Of a DNA stretch of 64,000 bases, positions 42,525 to 50,555 are shown piece by piece. The stretch's first letter is position 1; each line of letters begins with the position of its first letter. Source of the DNA: Cellulomonas palmilytica (GTDB lineage Bacteria; Actinomycetota; Actinomycetes; Actinomycetales; Cellulomonadaceae); NCBI RefSeq assembly GCF_021590045.1, contig NZ_CP062221.1, positions 1 through 64,000 of the forward strand. The letters are read 5' to 3'. The translations under genes and the position numbers were made by a program. The notes beneath the pieces were generated by a model that saw nothing but the letters and a program-made list of their open reading frames with translations, was not told the DNA's origin and searched no databases.

Positions 42525-43118
42525 ATGAGCACCGACGCACCAGCATCCCGCCCCGAGCCCACCGTCGTGGTGGTCGCGGGCAACCCGCGCGAGGGATCGC
42601 GCACCCTGCAGGCCGCCCGGACCGCGGCCCAGGCCGTCGCCGCCCACGTCGGCGGGACGGTCACCACCACGGTCGACCTGGCCGCCGTCGCCGGCGAGCT
42701 GTTCGCCGGGCAGCGACCCCGGGTCGACGCCGCGCTCGGCGCGCTGGCGGACTCCGACGTCGCGGTGATCGCGACGCCGGTCTACAAGGCCTCCTACACG
42801 GGCCTCCTGAAGTCCTTCCTCGACCTGTACGGGCCCGACGGGCTCGCGGGCGTCGTCGTCGTGCCGCTCGTCGTGTCCGGCAACCCGGCGCACGCGCTCG
42901 TCGGCGAGGTGCACCTGCGGCCGGTACTCGTCGAGCTCGGCGCGGTCGTCCCGACCCGCGCCCTCACGGTCACCGAGGCCGACCTGGCCGACCCGGCCGG
43001 CCTCGACCGCGCCGTGGACGCGTGGCTCGCGCGCGGCGGTGACGCGCTGCGCCGCGCGGTCGGGCAGCCGGTCGGGCAGTCGGCCGCGGACCTCGACCTC
43101 GCGGAGGCAGCCCGATGA
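42525..43118 (+). CDS. NADPH-dependent FMN reductase
   Basis: A 197-residue flavodoxin-like reductase of the SsuE/MsuE group: VVVVAGNPREGSRT (FMN phosphate loop), VAVIATPVYKASYTGLLKSFLDL (the conserved PVYK...LK segment) and VVVPLVVSGNPAH. It makes reduced FMN, which LLM-class monooxygenases use to break C-S bonds. The ATG at 42525 has GAGGGA upstream. It follows the SAM-IV element by 22 bases and overlaps the next gene (ATGA). The monooxygenases it probably serves are on the other strand to its right. Confidence 0.92.
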   Translation: MSTDAPASRPEPTVVVVAGNPREGSRTLQAARTAAQAVAAHVGGTVTTTVDLAAVAGELFAGQRPRVDAALGALADSDVAVIATPVYKASYTGLLKSFLDLYGPDGLAGVVVVPLVVSGNPAHALVGEVHLRPVLVELGAVVPTRALTVTEADLADPAGLDRAVDAWLARGGDALRRAVGQPVGQSAADLDLAEAAR

Positions 43119-43687
43119 CTGCCGAGCCCATCGCCCGCCCCCGCACCGGGGCCGCGCCGGAGACGCGCCTGTCGCCCGACGAGTACAAGGCCGTGTTCCG
43201 CGGGCACCCCGCGGGCGTCGTCGTCGTGACGCTGCGCGACCCCGACGGCCGACCTGTCGGGTTCACCGCGACGTCCGTGATCTCGGTGTCCGCCGAGCCG
43301 CCGCTGCTCGCGTTCTCGCTCGCGTCGTCGTCGTCCTCGTGGCCCGCGGTCTCGCGCGCGACCACGCTCGCGCTCAGCTTCCTCGCCGACCACCAGGACG
43401 ACGTGTCCGCCCGGTTCGCGACGAGCGGCATCGACCGGTTCGCGGCCGGCGGCTGGACCGCGCTCGAGACGGGTGAGCCCGTGATCGACGGCGCGCTGTC
43501 CTGGGTGCGCGGGCGCGTCGTGCAGCGCACGCCGGTCGGGTCGAGCTACCTCGTCTCGGTCGAGGCGATCTCGTCGTCCGCGCGGGTCGAGCCCGAGACG
43601 GCGCACCGCACCGGGCTCGAGGCCTCGTCGCCGCTCGTCTACCACGACCGGACCTACCACCGGATCGGCGAGCACTCCGCGATCTGA
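43115..43687 (+). CDS. Flavin reductase (flavin_reduct / HpaC-like family)
   Basis: A 190-residue FMN-binding split-barrel reductase: YKAVFRGHPAGVVVVTLRD, GFTATSVISVSAEPPLLAFSLA (FMN-binding core with FTATS) and SFLADHQDDVSARFA. It is distinct in fold from the SsuE-like enzyme before it, so the operon encodes two unrelated flavin reductases. The ATG overlaps the upstream stop. Reduced flavin from either could feed the six LLM monooxygenases nearby. Confidence 0.92.
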   Translation: MTAEPIARPRTGAAPETRLSPDEYKAVFRGHPAGVVVVTLRDPDGRPVGFTATSVISVSAEPPLLAFSLASSSSSWPAVSRATTLALSFLADHQDDVSARFATSGIDRFAAGGWTALETGEPVIDGALSWVRGRVVQRTPVGSSYLVSVEAISSSARVEPETAHRTGLEASSPLVYHDRTYHRIGEHSAI

Positions 43688-43717
43688 CGTCGGCCACCCA
43701 CCTGGCCACACGCACGG

Positions 43718-43748
43718 GGACCCCCGGCCCGCACCGGTCCGGGGGTCC
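43718..43748. terminator. Bidirectional terminator between the flavin reductase operon and the toxin gene
   Basis: GGACCCCCGG (43718-43727) pairs exactly with 43739-43748 around an 11-base loop, with further CACGC/GCGTG pairing outside. It ends the convergent transcription units. Confidence 0.75.
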
Positions 43749-43790
43749 ACGCGTGCGTCAGGGCAGGCCGGGTCTGCTGCGAGAGGGCCG

Positions 43791-44303
43791 TCACGCGAGG
43801 CCGAGGGAGGCCTTCGCGTCCGGGACGAGCAGGTACATCCGCGTGGACCCGACGATGGACGAGAAGCCGTACCTTGCGTAGAAGTTCGCCGCGCGGTCGT
43901 CGACCGGATCGACCACGACGATACGGCCACCCACGAGGTCGGATGCCTCGCAGATGTGCTCGAGCGCGTCGACCAGGAGGTCCCGGCCGAGGCCACGGCC
44001 CTGGACCTCGGCCGAGATCGCCAGCTTCGCGAGCATGAACCCCGGCACTCGCGACGAGGCCGCCCGCACCTTCGACGAGAGCGCGAGCTCCTCACGCAGC
44101 ACCTCCGTCGGGCATACGGCGTAGTAGCCGACGAGCTGGCCCGCATCGCAGCTCCGCAGGAGCCGGACCCTGACCGTACCGGCCTTCTGCGCACGCCTCG
44201 CGGTCTCGTGCAGCCACACGTCGAGAGCGGGGGTACCGCACGTGAACGAGTCGAGATCGTCCCACTCGCCCAGGTCGGTGACCAGGTAGTCCGGCGCGCT
44301 CAC
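43791..44303 (-). CDS. GNAT-fold toxin (TacT/AtaT-like) of a type II module
   Basis: A 170-residue GNAT of the toxin type: opening FTCGTPALDVWLHETARRAQKAGTVRVRLL, then GYYAVCPTEV, AKLAISAEVQGRGLGRDLLVDALEH (acetyl-CoA loop QGRGLG) and FYARYGFSSI. This family acetylates the amino group of charged tRNAs and stops translation. The start overlaps the stop of the upstream DUF1778 antitoxin gene (ATGA). Length and motifs look intact. Confidence 0.92.
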   Translation of the reverse strand: MSAPDYLVTDLGEWDDLDSFTCGTPALDVWLHETARRAQKAGTVRVRLLRSCDAGQLVGYYAVCPTEVLREELALSSKVRAASSRVPGFMLAKLAISAEVQGRGLGRDLLVDALEHICEASDLVGGRIVVVDPVDDRAANFYARYGFSSIVGSTRMYLLVPDAKASLGLA

Positions 44304-44572
44304 TCGTGCTTGAACCGGCGCGCGCGTGCGGCGGCCTCAGCGAGGGCCGGGACGCGGCGAGGCTCCTCGTCGAGCGCCGCGAGCATCCGGTCGAACTGCT
44401 CAGCGGGCATCATCGTCAGATCGCTGCGGGCCAGCACCCGGGCCGCCTCCTCGCGCGCGGACCGGACGACGAATGCCGACACGGTCTCGTGCGTCACCGC
44501 GGCGGCCTTCGACAGCAGGACCTCGGTGCCCTCGTCGACGCGTTGCTCCATGCGCCGGGTCTTGGTGGCCAT
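44300..44572 (-). CDS. DUF1778-family antitoxin
   Basis: A 90-residue ribbon-helix-helix protein: RRMEQRVDEGTEVLLSKAAAVTHETVSAFVVRSAREEAARVL at the N-terminus is the DNA-binding domain, followed by a tail (FDRMLAALDEEP) that wraps the toxin. It should neutralise the GNAT toxin and, with it, bind the dyad just upstream. The ATG at 44572 is chosen by family length; the open frame upstream is antisense-like. Confidence 0.92.
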   Translation of the reverse strand: MATKTRRMEQRVDEGTEVLLSKAAAVTHETVSAFVVRSAREEAARVLARSDLTMMPAEQFDRMLAALDEEPRRVPALAEAAARARRFKHE

Positions 44573-44580
44573 GGGCAGGA

Positions 44581-44603
44581 CTGTACGGCGGTTGTCCGTA
44601 CAG
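44581..44603. promoter_or_regulatory. Autoregulatory operator of the toxin-antitoxin module
   Basis: CTGTACGG and CCGTACAG form a perfect 8-bp dyad around CGGTTGT, 8 bases before the antitoxin ATG, a usual place for DUF1778 autorepression. Confidence 0.75.
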
Positions 44604-44628
44604 CGCCAGTGGTATTGCGTGCGAGATG

Positions 44629-45801
44629 TCAGCGCACAGCGTCCGGCTCGGGCACACCCCCAGCTCGGACCGGGGTCGTGATGCCGCGGGCGTCGAGGAG
44701 GGGGCGGAGACCCTCGGCGAACCAGTACGCCTCCTCCACGTGCGGGTAGCCGGACAGGACGAGCTCGTCGAAGCCGGCGGCGTGGTACTCCGCGATCAGG
44801 TCCGCGACCTCCTCGTGGCTCCCGACGAGCGCCGTGCCGGCGCCGCCGCGGACCAGGCCGACGCCCGCCCACAGCCCCGGATGGATCTCCAGGGCGCGCG
44901 CGTCGCCGCTCGTCGCGAGCGCGCCGTTGCCGTGCAGCGCGACCATCCGCTGCTGCCCCACCGACCCGGATGCGCCGAGCCCCCGCTGCGCGGCGGCGAT
45001 CTGCTCGGGGCTCAGCTCGTCGAGCCAGCGCTGCGCGAGGTCCCACGCGTCCGACGAGCGGTCGCGCGTCACCACGTGCAGGCGCACACCGAACCGCGGG
45101 CTGCGGCCCTGCTCGGCCGCGAGCGCGCGCACCCGGTCGATCTTCTCCTTGGCCTGCGCGGGCGGCTCGCCCCAGGTGAGGTACACGTCGGCGTGCGCGG
45201 CCGCGACGGGCAGGGCCGCGGACGACGAGCCGCCGAAGTAGATCTCGGGGCGCGGGTCCGGGGGCGCGGGGACCTGGGCGCCCTCCACGCGGTAGTGCGC
45301 GCCGTCGTAGGAGAACGGCGAGGAGTCCCACACCCCGCGCACCACGTCGAGGAACTCGTGGCAGCGCGCGTACCGCTCGTCGTGGTCGAGCCAGTCGCCG
45401 AACCGCTGCATCTCGATCTCGTCGCCGCCCGTGACCACGTTGAGCAGCAGCCGACCGCCCGAGATGCGCTGGAACGTCGCGGCGGTCTGCGCCGCGAGCG
45501 TGGGCGACAGCAGCCCGGGGCGGAACGCGACGAGGAACCTCAGGCGCCGCGTCACGGCCGCGAGCGCCGCCGTGACCACCCACGCGTCCTCGCACCACGT
45601 GCCCGTGGGCGTGAGCACGGCGTCGTAGCCGAGGGTGTCCGCGGCCTGCGCGACCTGCGTGAGGTAGTCCAGCGTGGGCGCGCGGTAGCCCGCGGCGTGC
45701 GCGCGGGAGTCCTTGGCGTGGAAGCCGCCGAGGATCCCGCGCGCGTCGCCGGACGTCGGCAGGAACCAGTGCACGCCCGTGAGCGGGCTGCGCGCGGTCA
45801 C
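44629..45801 (-). CDS. ssuD: Alkanesulfonate monooxygenase-type LLM protein
   Basis: A 390-residue TIM-barrel FMNH2-dependent monooxygenase with the SsuD pattern: VHWFLPTSGDARG, LTPTGTWCEDAWV, FLVAFRPGLLSPTLAAQTAATFQRISGGRLLLNVVTGGD, DHDERYARCHEFL and FGGSSSAALPVAA. SsuD releases sulfite from alkanesulfonates. The GTG at 45801 overlaps the upstream stop (GTGA). It is the last gene of the long sulfur operon, and its flavin partner is probably made by the convergent reductase operon. Confidence 0.92.
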   Translation of the reverse strand: MTARSPLTGVHWFLPTSGDARGILGGFHAKDSRAHAAGYRAPTLDYLTQVAQAADTLGYDAVLTPTGTWCEDAWVVTAALAAVTRRLRFLVAFRPGLLSPTLAAQTAATFQRISGGRLLLNVVTGGDEIEMQRFGDWLDHDERYARCHEFLDVVRGVWDSSPFSYDGAHYRVEGAQVPAPPDPRPEIYFGGSSSAALPVAAAHADVYLTWGEPPAQAKEKIDRVRALAAEQGRSPRFGVRLHVVTRDRSSDAWDLAQRWLDELSPEQIAAAQRGLGASGSVGQQRMVALHGNGALATSGDARALEIHPGLWAGVGLVRGGAGTALVGSHEEVADLIAEYHAAGFDELVLSGYPHVEEAYWFAEGLRPLLDARGITTPVRAGGVPEPDAVR

Positions 45802-46895
45802 TTCGCGGTGAACCCGGCCGCGCGCCGCTCGTCGGACTCGCTCCACAGGCTCGTCGAGACCTCGGCCTTGACCGCCGGGATGACCTCCTCGGCGAACCGG
45901 CGCAGCACGTCCGCCTGCTGCTCGAGCGGCAGGAGGTGGTTGACCGACACGGACTGCAGGTCGTGACCGTAGGACGCGTGGTAGTCGAGGATCTTCTCGA
46001 CGACGCGCTCGGGCGAGCCGACGAGCGCCGGGCCGCGCTCGACCGCGTCCTCCACGGTCTGGAAGCTGTTCCCCACCCCCACGTGCTCGGGCCCGTACCC
46101 GCGCCGGCGCTGCGCGGCGATCTGCCCTTCGAAGATGGGGCGGAACTGCTCGATCGCCTGCTCCGTCGTGTCGGCCAGGTAGAGCCCGCCCGAGCCCGAG
46201 CCGACGAACGCGTACGCCGGGTCGTGGCCGTGGGCCTCGTACTGCTCGCGGTACCGGTCGATGAGCACCTGGTAGTTCTCGCGCGGCTGCAGCGCGTTCG
46301 CGCTGACGATCGGGTCGCCGTAGCGCGCGGCCAGGTCGACCGCGAACTGCGACGTCGCCGAGCCGTGCCAGATCCGGAACGGGCCCGAGAACGGGCGCGG
46401 CAGCGTCGTGGCGTTCTCCAGGCGGTGGCGGTGCACGCCCTCCCACGTCACGTCCTCCTCGCTGAGCAGCAGCCGCAGGAGCTCGTAGTTCTCCTGCAGG
46501 TACTCGTACTGCTTGGCGATGTCGAGGCCGAGCAGCGGGTACTGCAGCACCTCGTTGCCCTTGCCGATGACGATCTCGAGGCGCCCGCGCGACAGCTGGT
46601 CGACCGTCGCGAGGTCCTCCGCGACGCGGATCGGGTCGAGCAGCGACAGGACCGTGACGCCCGTGGAGAGCAGGATGCGCTCGGTGCGCGCCGCGACCGC
46701 CCCGAGGATCACGGTCGGGGCGGACGAGAGCACCTCGCCGGCGTGCCGCTCCCCCACCGCGAACGAGTCGAAGCCGAGCGCCTCGGCGAGCACCGCGGTC
46801 TCCACGACCCGGTTGAGCCGGTCGGACGGCGGGACGGCCTCGCCCGTGACCGGGTGCGGCGGGTTGAAGACGATGTCGAGGACCTGGAAGCGCAC
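45798..46895 (-). CDS. LLM-class flavin-dependent monooxygenase
   Basis: A 365-residue LLM protein: MRFQVLDIVFNP opening, FDSFAVGERHAGEVLSSAPTVILGAVAARTERILLSTGVTVLSLLDPIRVAEDLATVDQLSRGRLEIVIGKGN (the barrel core, described by residues 42-112) and VGSPERVVEKILDYH near the end. It belongs to the bacterial-luciferase-like group with many uncharacterised organosulfur enzymes. A GTG start with AGGAGA upstream is used. It is coupled to ssuD downstream and 28 bases from the next LLM gene upstream. Confidence 0.88.
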   Translation of the reverse strand: MRFQVLDIVFNPPHPVTGEAVPPSDRLNRVVETAVLAEALGFDSFAVGERHAGEVLSSAPTVILGAVAARTERILLSTGVTVLSLLDPIRVAEDLATVDQLSRGRLEIVIGKGNEVLQYPLLGLDIAKQYEYLQENYELLRLLLSEEDVTWEGVHRHRLENATTLPRPFSGPFRIWHGSATSQFAVDLAARYGDPIVSANALQPRENYQVLIDRYREQYEAHGHDPAYAFVGSGSGGLYLADTTEQAIEQFRPIFEGQIAAQRRRGYGPEHVGVGNSFQTVEDAVERGPALVGSPERVVEKILDYHASYGHDLQSVSVNHLLPLEQQADVLRRFAEEVIPAVKAEVSTSLWSESDERRAAGFTAK

Positions 46896-46923
46896 GGGGA
46901 TCTCCTGCGGGGTTCGGTGGGGG

Positions 46924-48048
46924 TCAGGCGGCCGACGACGCGGCCTGCGCGGCGGCGCGCGCGTCGCGCTCGGCGACGCCCTCGCGCACGAGCGGGATGA
47001 CGTAGCGGCCGAAGTCGATCGCGTCGTCGAGCAGGTCGTAGCCGCGCGCGGAGATCACGCGGACGCCGAGGTCGTAGTAGGCGAGCAGCGCGTTCGCGAC
47101 CTCCTCGGGCGTCCCGACGAGCGCGTTGGAGTTACCCGCACCGCCCGTCGCGCGAGCCGTGGCCGTCCACAGCACGTCGTCGTACCGCTCGCCCGCCGCG
47201 GCGATCTCCAGCAGGCGCTGCGAGCCCGCGTTCTGCGGCGAGTCGATCGGGTGCCGGCGGCTGAGCACGCCGCCCGCGGCGGCCTTGCGCGCCTCGATGC
47301 GGTCGAGCACGCGGTGCGCCTTCTCCCACGCGAGCTCGGTGGTCGGCGCGACGATCGGGCGGAACGCCGCGTGGATGCGCGGCGGCTCGACCCGGCCCAC
47401 CGCGGCGGCCTCGGCGTGCACGCGCTCGATCTGCTCACGCGTGCGGTCCAGCGGCTCGCCCCACACCGCGTAGATGTCGGCCTCCGCCGCACCGACCGTG
47501 TACGCGGCGTCCGACGAGCCGCCGAACGAGATCGTCGGCGTGCGGCCCTCGAACGGCTTGGTGTCCAGCACGAAGTCCTCGAACTCGTAGAACTCGCCGT
47601 GGTGGTCGAACGGCTCGCTGCTCGACCACGCCCGCTTGACGATCTGGATGTACTCGCGGGTCCGCGCGTAGCGCTCGTCCTTGGTCAGCCGGTCGCCCTC
47701 GCGGCCCTGCTCGTGGTCGTTGCCGCCCGTGATGAAGTGCACCGACAGCCGCCCGCCCGAGAGCTGGTCGAGCGTCGCGAACGTCTTCGCCGCGTACGTC
47801 GGGTACGACACGTTGGGCCGGTGCGCGAGCAGCAGCTCGATGCCCGGCACGCGCGCCGCGACGTGCGCCGCGAGCGCCGCGGGCTCGGGGCCCGACGAGC
47901 CGTACGCGAACAGCACGCGCGTCCAGCCGTTGTCGGCGTGCGCGCGCACGATGCGCTCGAGGTAGCCGAGGTCGAACGGCCGCGTCGTGCGGGCGGTGGT
48001 CTCGGACTGGTCGTTGGTCGTGGCGATGCCGAGGAACTCGACGGGCAT
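46924..48048 (-). CDS. SsuD-like FMNH2-dependent monooxygenase
   Basis: A 374-residue LLM protein of the alkanesulfonate-monooxygenase-like group. Motifs: VEFLGIATTNDQSET, VLFAYGSSGPEP, LLAHRPNVSYPTYAAKTFATLDQLSGGRLSVHFITGGND, TKDERYARTREYIQIVKRAW and ISFGGSSDAAYTVGAAEADIYAVWGEP. The GGSSDAA and ITGGND segments are phosphate-binding parts of SsuD-type barrels. The ATG at 48048 has GGAGG upstream. It is a paralogue of ssuD, so a different sulfonate or sulfone range is likely (inference). Confidence 0.9.
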   Translation of the reverse strand: MPVEFLGIATTNDQSETTARTTRPFDLGYLERIVRAHADNGWTRVLFAYGSSGPEPAALAAHVAARVPGIELLLAHRPNVSYPTYAAKTFATLDQLSGGRLSVHFITGGNDHEQGREGDRLTKDERYARTREYIQIVKRAWSSSEPFDHHGEFYEFEDFVLDTKPFEGRTPTISFGGSSDAAYTVGAAEADIYAVWGEPLDRTREQIERVHAEAAAVGRVEPPRIHAAFRPIVAPTTELAWEKAHRVLDRIEARKAAAGGVLSRRHPIDSPQNAGSQRLLEIAAAGERYDDVLWTATARATGGAGNSNALVGTPEEVANALLAYYDLGVRVISARGYDLLDDAIDFGRYVIPLVREGVAERDARAAAQAASSAA

Positions 48049-48087
48049 GGTGGCCTCCGGGGTGTGACGTCGGGGTGCGATCAGGGG

Positions 48088-49305
48088 TCAGGCGGTGGTG
48101 GACGCGAGCGCCAGGTCGGCGGCGCCCGCGGTCGACGGGGCGAGCCAGTGCTCCGCGAGCAGCTCGAACGAGCGGCGCGCGTCGGCCGGGTCGTGCGCCT
48201 CGGTCGTGACGAGCAGCTCGTCGGCGCCCGTCACGCGCTGCAGCGTCTCCAGGCGCTCGACGACGGCCGACGGGCCGCCGACGACCCGCGTGTCCACCCG
48301 GTCGGCCACGAGCACGCGCTCGTCGGGCGTGCGCTCGTCCCACGACGGCGCGCGCGCCGGGTCGGGGTACGCGATCGCGCCGTCGCTGCCGCCGCGGATC
48401 GAGCGCACCCAGTCGGCGAACGGGCGCGCGAGCTCCTCGGCCCGCTCGTCGGTCTCGGCGACCAGCACGTCCGCGGACACCACGACGTACGGCGCGTCGA
48501 GCACGCCGGGCCGGAACGCCTCGCGGTACGCCGCGACCGTCTCGAGGGTGGTCGCCGGGCTCACGTGGAAGTTCGCGGCGATCGGCAGGCCGAGCTCGCC
48601 CGCGACGCGCGCGGACTCCCCCGCGCTGGACGCGAGCACCCACAGGTCGAACGCCGCCCGGTCGACGGGCGGGCTCGTGTACGGGTGCCCGGCCTCGTCG
48701 CGGTACGTGCCCGCCTGCAGGCCGAGGACCAGCTCGAGCTCCGCGCGGAACGACGCGGGCGTGCGTGACGCGCCGACGACGCGCTTCTGCGCGAGCAGGC
48801 GCTCGCGCAGCGCGGAGTCGGAGAAGTCGACCGGCGGCGGGCCGGGGACGTACAGGCCGTCCACGACACGCGGGCCGGCCGTGGGGCGCGGCTTCGACAC
48901 GCTCGCCGCGGCGAGCTCGGCGGCGGGGGCGTCCGCGGGCGGCGGCGTGAACGCGCGCCCGACGCCCAGGTCCACACGGCCCGGGTGCAGCGCCGCGATC
49001 GTGCCGAACTGCTCCGCGCCGACGAGCGGGCTCGTCGTGCTCAGCAGCACCGCACCCGACCCGACGCGGATGCGGCTCGTGCGCGCCGCGACCGCCGCGG
49101 CCAGCACCGCGGGCGACGCCGACGCGACGCCCGCCGCCAGGTGGTGCTCGGCGTACCAGACACGGCGGTACCCGAGCTCCTCGAGGCGCACGGCGAGGTC
49201 GACCGCGGTGCGCACCGCGGCGGCGCCCGTGCCGCCCTCGGGGACGATCGCGAGGTCGAGGACGGACAGGGGGACGCGCGAGCCGGTCGGGCGGGCGTCG
49301 GTCAT
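48088..49305 (-). CDS. LLM-class oxidoreductase (MsnO8-like)
   Basis: A 405-residue LLM protein whose pattern VPLSVLDLAIVPEG, YRRVWYAEHH, IRVGSGAVLLSTTSPLVGAEQFGTIAALHPGRVDLGVGRA and FDLWVLASSAGESARVAGELGLPIAANFH (described by position) matches the MsnO8/YhbW-type subfamily. The ATG has AAGGAG upstream. It follows the flavin oxidase gene in the operon by 54 bases. Substrate unknown. Confidence 0.88.
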   Translation of the reverse strand: MTDARPTGSRVPLSVLDLAIVPEGGTGAAAVRTAVDLAVRLEELGYRRVWYAEHHLAAGVASASPAVLAAAVAARTSRIRVGSGAVLLSTTSPLVGAEQFGTIAALHPGRVDLGVGRAFTPPPADAPAAELAAASVSKPRPTAGPRVVDGLYVPGPPPVDFSDSALRERLLAQKRVVGASRTPASFRAELELVLGLQAGTYRDEAGHPYTSPPVDRAAFDLWVLASSAGESARVAGELGLPIAANFHVSPATTLETVAAYREAFRPGVLDAPYVVVSADVLVAETDERAEELARPFADWVRSIRGGSDGAIAYPDPARAPSWDERTPDERVLVADRVDTRVVGGPSAVVERLETLQRVTGADELLVTTEAHDPADARRSFELLAEHWLAPSTAGAADLALASTTA

Positions 49306-49359
49306 GGGGCTGCTCCTTGCGGGGGACGAACGGCGGGTCGGGTGCCGACGGTCGGACGG

Positions 49360-50553
49360 TCAGGGGACGGGGACGGTGGCGAACCGCGCGAGCGCGAAGC
49401 GCGCGAGGTCCGGGCGGACGGAGGCCGACGACGCGGCGGTGCCGCCGAGCGCCTCGTCGGCCAGGTCGGCGAGCACGCGGCCCACGGCGGGTGCGAACTT
49501 GAACCCGTGGCCCGAGAAGCCCGCCGCGACCACGACGGGGCCGCGGCGGTCGAGCACGAAGTCGTGGTCCGGGGTCGTGGTGTACGTGCAGCTCACGGGC
49601 ACCAGGTCGTCGGGGTCCGCACCGGGGACCCAGCGGCGCACGTAGTCGCGCAGCGCCTCCAGCTGCGTCGGCTCGGGGGTGCGGTCGCGGTGGTCCGGGT
49701 CGACGCGCGGGCCGACCGCGTGGAAGCCGACCTTCACGCCGTCGGGCGACGCGAGCCCGTACACGCCGCTCGGGTAGCCCGCGTCGGGCCCGGGGTCGTG
49801 CGTGAAGCTCGGCCACGGCAGCGTCGGGTCGAGCGGCGCGAAGTGCGCGGGCTGCTCCTGCGTCACGACGAGCGGGAGCGTGGGGCTGCCGGCAGGGTCG
49901 TCGCGCGCGTCGAGCAGCGGGGCGACGAGCCCCGCGCTCCACGCGCCGACCGCGACCACGACGCTGCGCGCGACGAGCTCGCCGTGCTGCGTCACGACCC
50001 GCACGCCGTCGCCCTCGCGCTCCAGGTGCCGCACGGGCGTCTCGTACCGGACGTCCGCGCCGTGCGCCGTGGCCCGTCGCTGCAGCGCGGCGACCGCGCG
50101 GTCGGCGTGCACGCGGCCCGCGGTCGTCGTCTCGTGCAGCACGCGGCCCTCGAACCGCAGGCCCGGCCAGCGGCGCGCCGCCTCGACGGCGTCGAGCCAC
50201 TCGAACGGGATGCCCCGCGCGGCGAACGCCGAGGCGACCGCCTCGGTGCGCCGCGCGGACGGCTGGTCCGGGCGCGCGTGGCTCACGCCGCCCGTGGCCT
50301 CCAGCAGCGGCTCCCCCGCGTCCGCCTCCAGCAGGCGCCACAGGACGAACGCCTCCTGCGCGAGGTCGAGGTACGTCGGCTCGGGGTACGTGGTGCGGTA
50401 GATGCGCGACGAGCCGTGCGACGCACCGTGGTCGTGCCCCGGCGCGAACCGCTCGAGCAGCACCACCTCACGGCCGCGGCGTGCGAGCTGCCACGCCGCG
50501 GCCGACCCCATGACCCCGCCGCCGACGACGACGTGGTCCACGTGCTCGGTCAT
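49360..50553 (-). CDS. FAD-dependent amine oxidase (sarcosine / N-methyltryptophan oxidase-like)
   Basis: A 397-residue member of the MSOX/SolA group: HVVVGGGVMGSAAAWQLARRG (FAD dinucleotide fold), LLERFAPGHDHGASHGSSRIYRTTY (the HGxSRIxR flavin loop), and the C-terminal CTYTTTPDHDFVLDR with AAGFSGHGFKFAPAVGR. The Cys in VSCTYT is the expected site of covalent FAD attachment. It oxidises a secondary amino acid to release an aldehyde. Its place after an amino-acid-type binding protein suggests that imported N-alkyl amino acids or thioether amines are handled. Confidence 0.92.
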   Translation of the reverse strand: MTEHVDHVVVGGGVMGSAAAWQLARRGREVVLLERFAPGHDHGASHGSSRIYRTTYPEPTYLDLAQEAFVLWRLLEADAGEPLLEATGGVSHARPDQPSARRTEAVASAFAARGIPFEWLDAVEAARRWPGLRFEGRVLHETTTAGRVHADRAVAALQRRATAHGADVRYETPVRHLEREGDGVRVVTQHGELVARSVVVAVGAWSAGLVAPLLDARDDPAGSPTLPLVVTQEQPAHFAPLDPTLPWPSFTHDPGPDAGYPSGVYGLASPDGVKVGFHAVGPRVDPDHRDRTPEPTQLEALRDYVRRWVPGADPDDLVPVSCTYTTTPDHDFVLDRRGPVVVAAGFSGHGFKFAPAVGRVLADLADEALGGTAASSASVRPDLARFALARFATVPVP

Positions 50554-50555
50554 CG

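Noticed and set aside
47435..50341. A 968-codon open frame on the minus strand across several LLM genes
   Set aside because: It is an out-of-frame shadow of the LLM and amine oxidase genes, with extreme Arg/Ala/Gly content.
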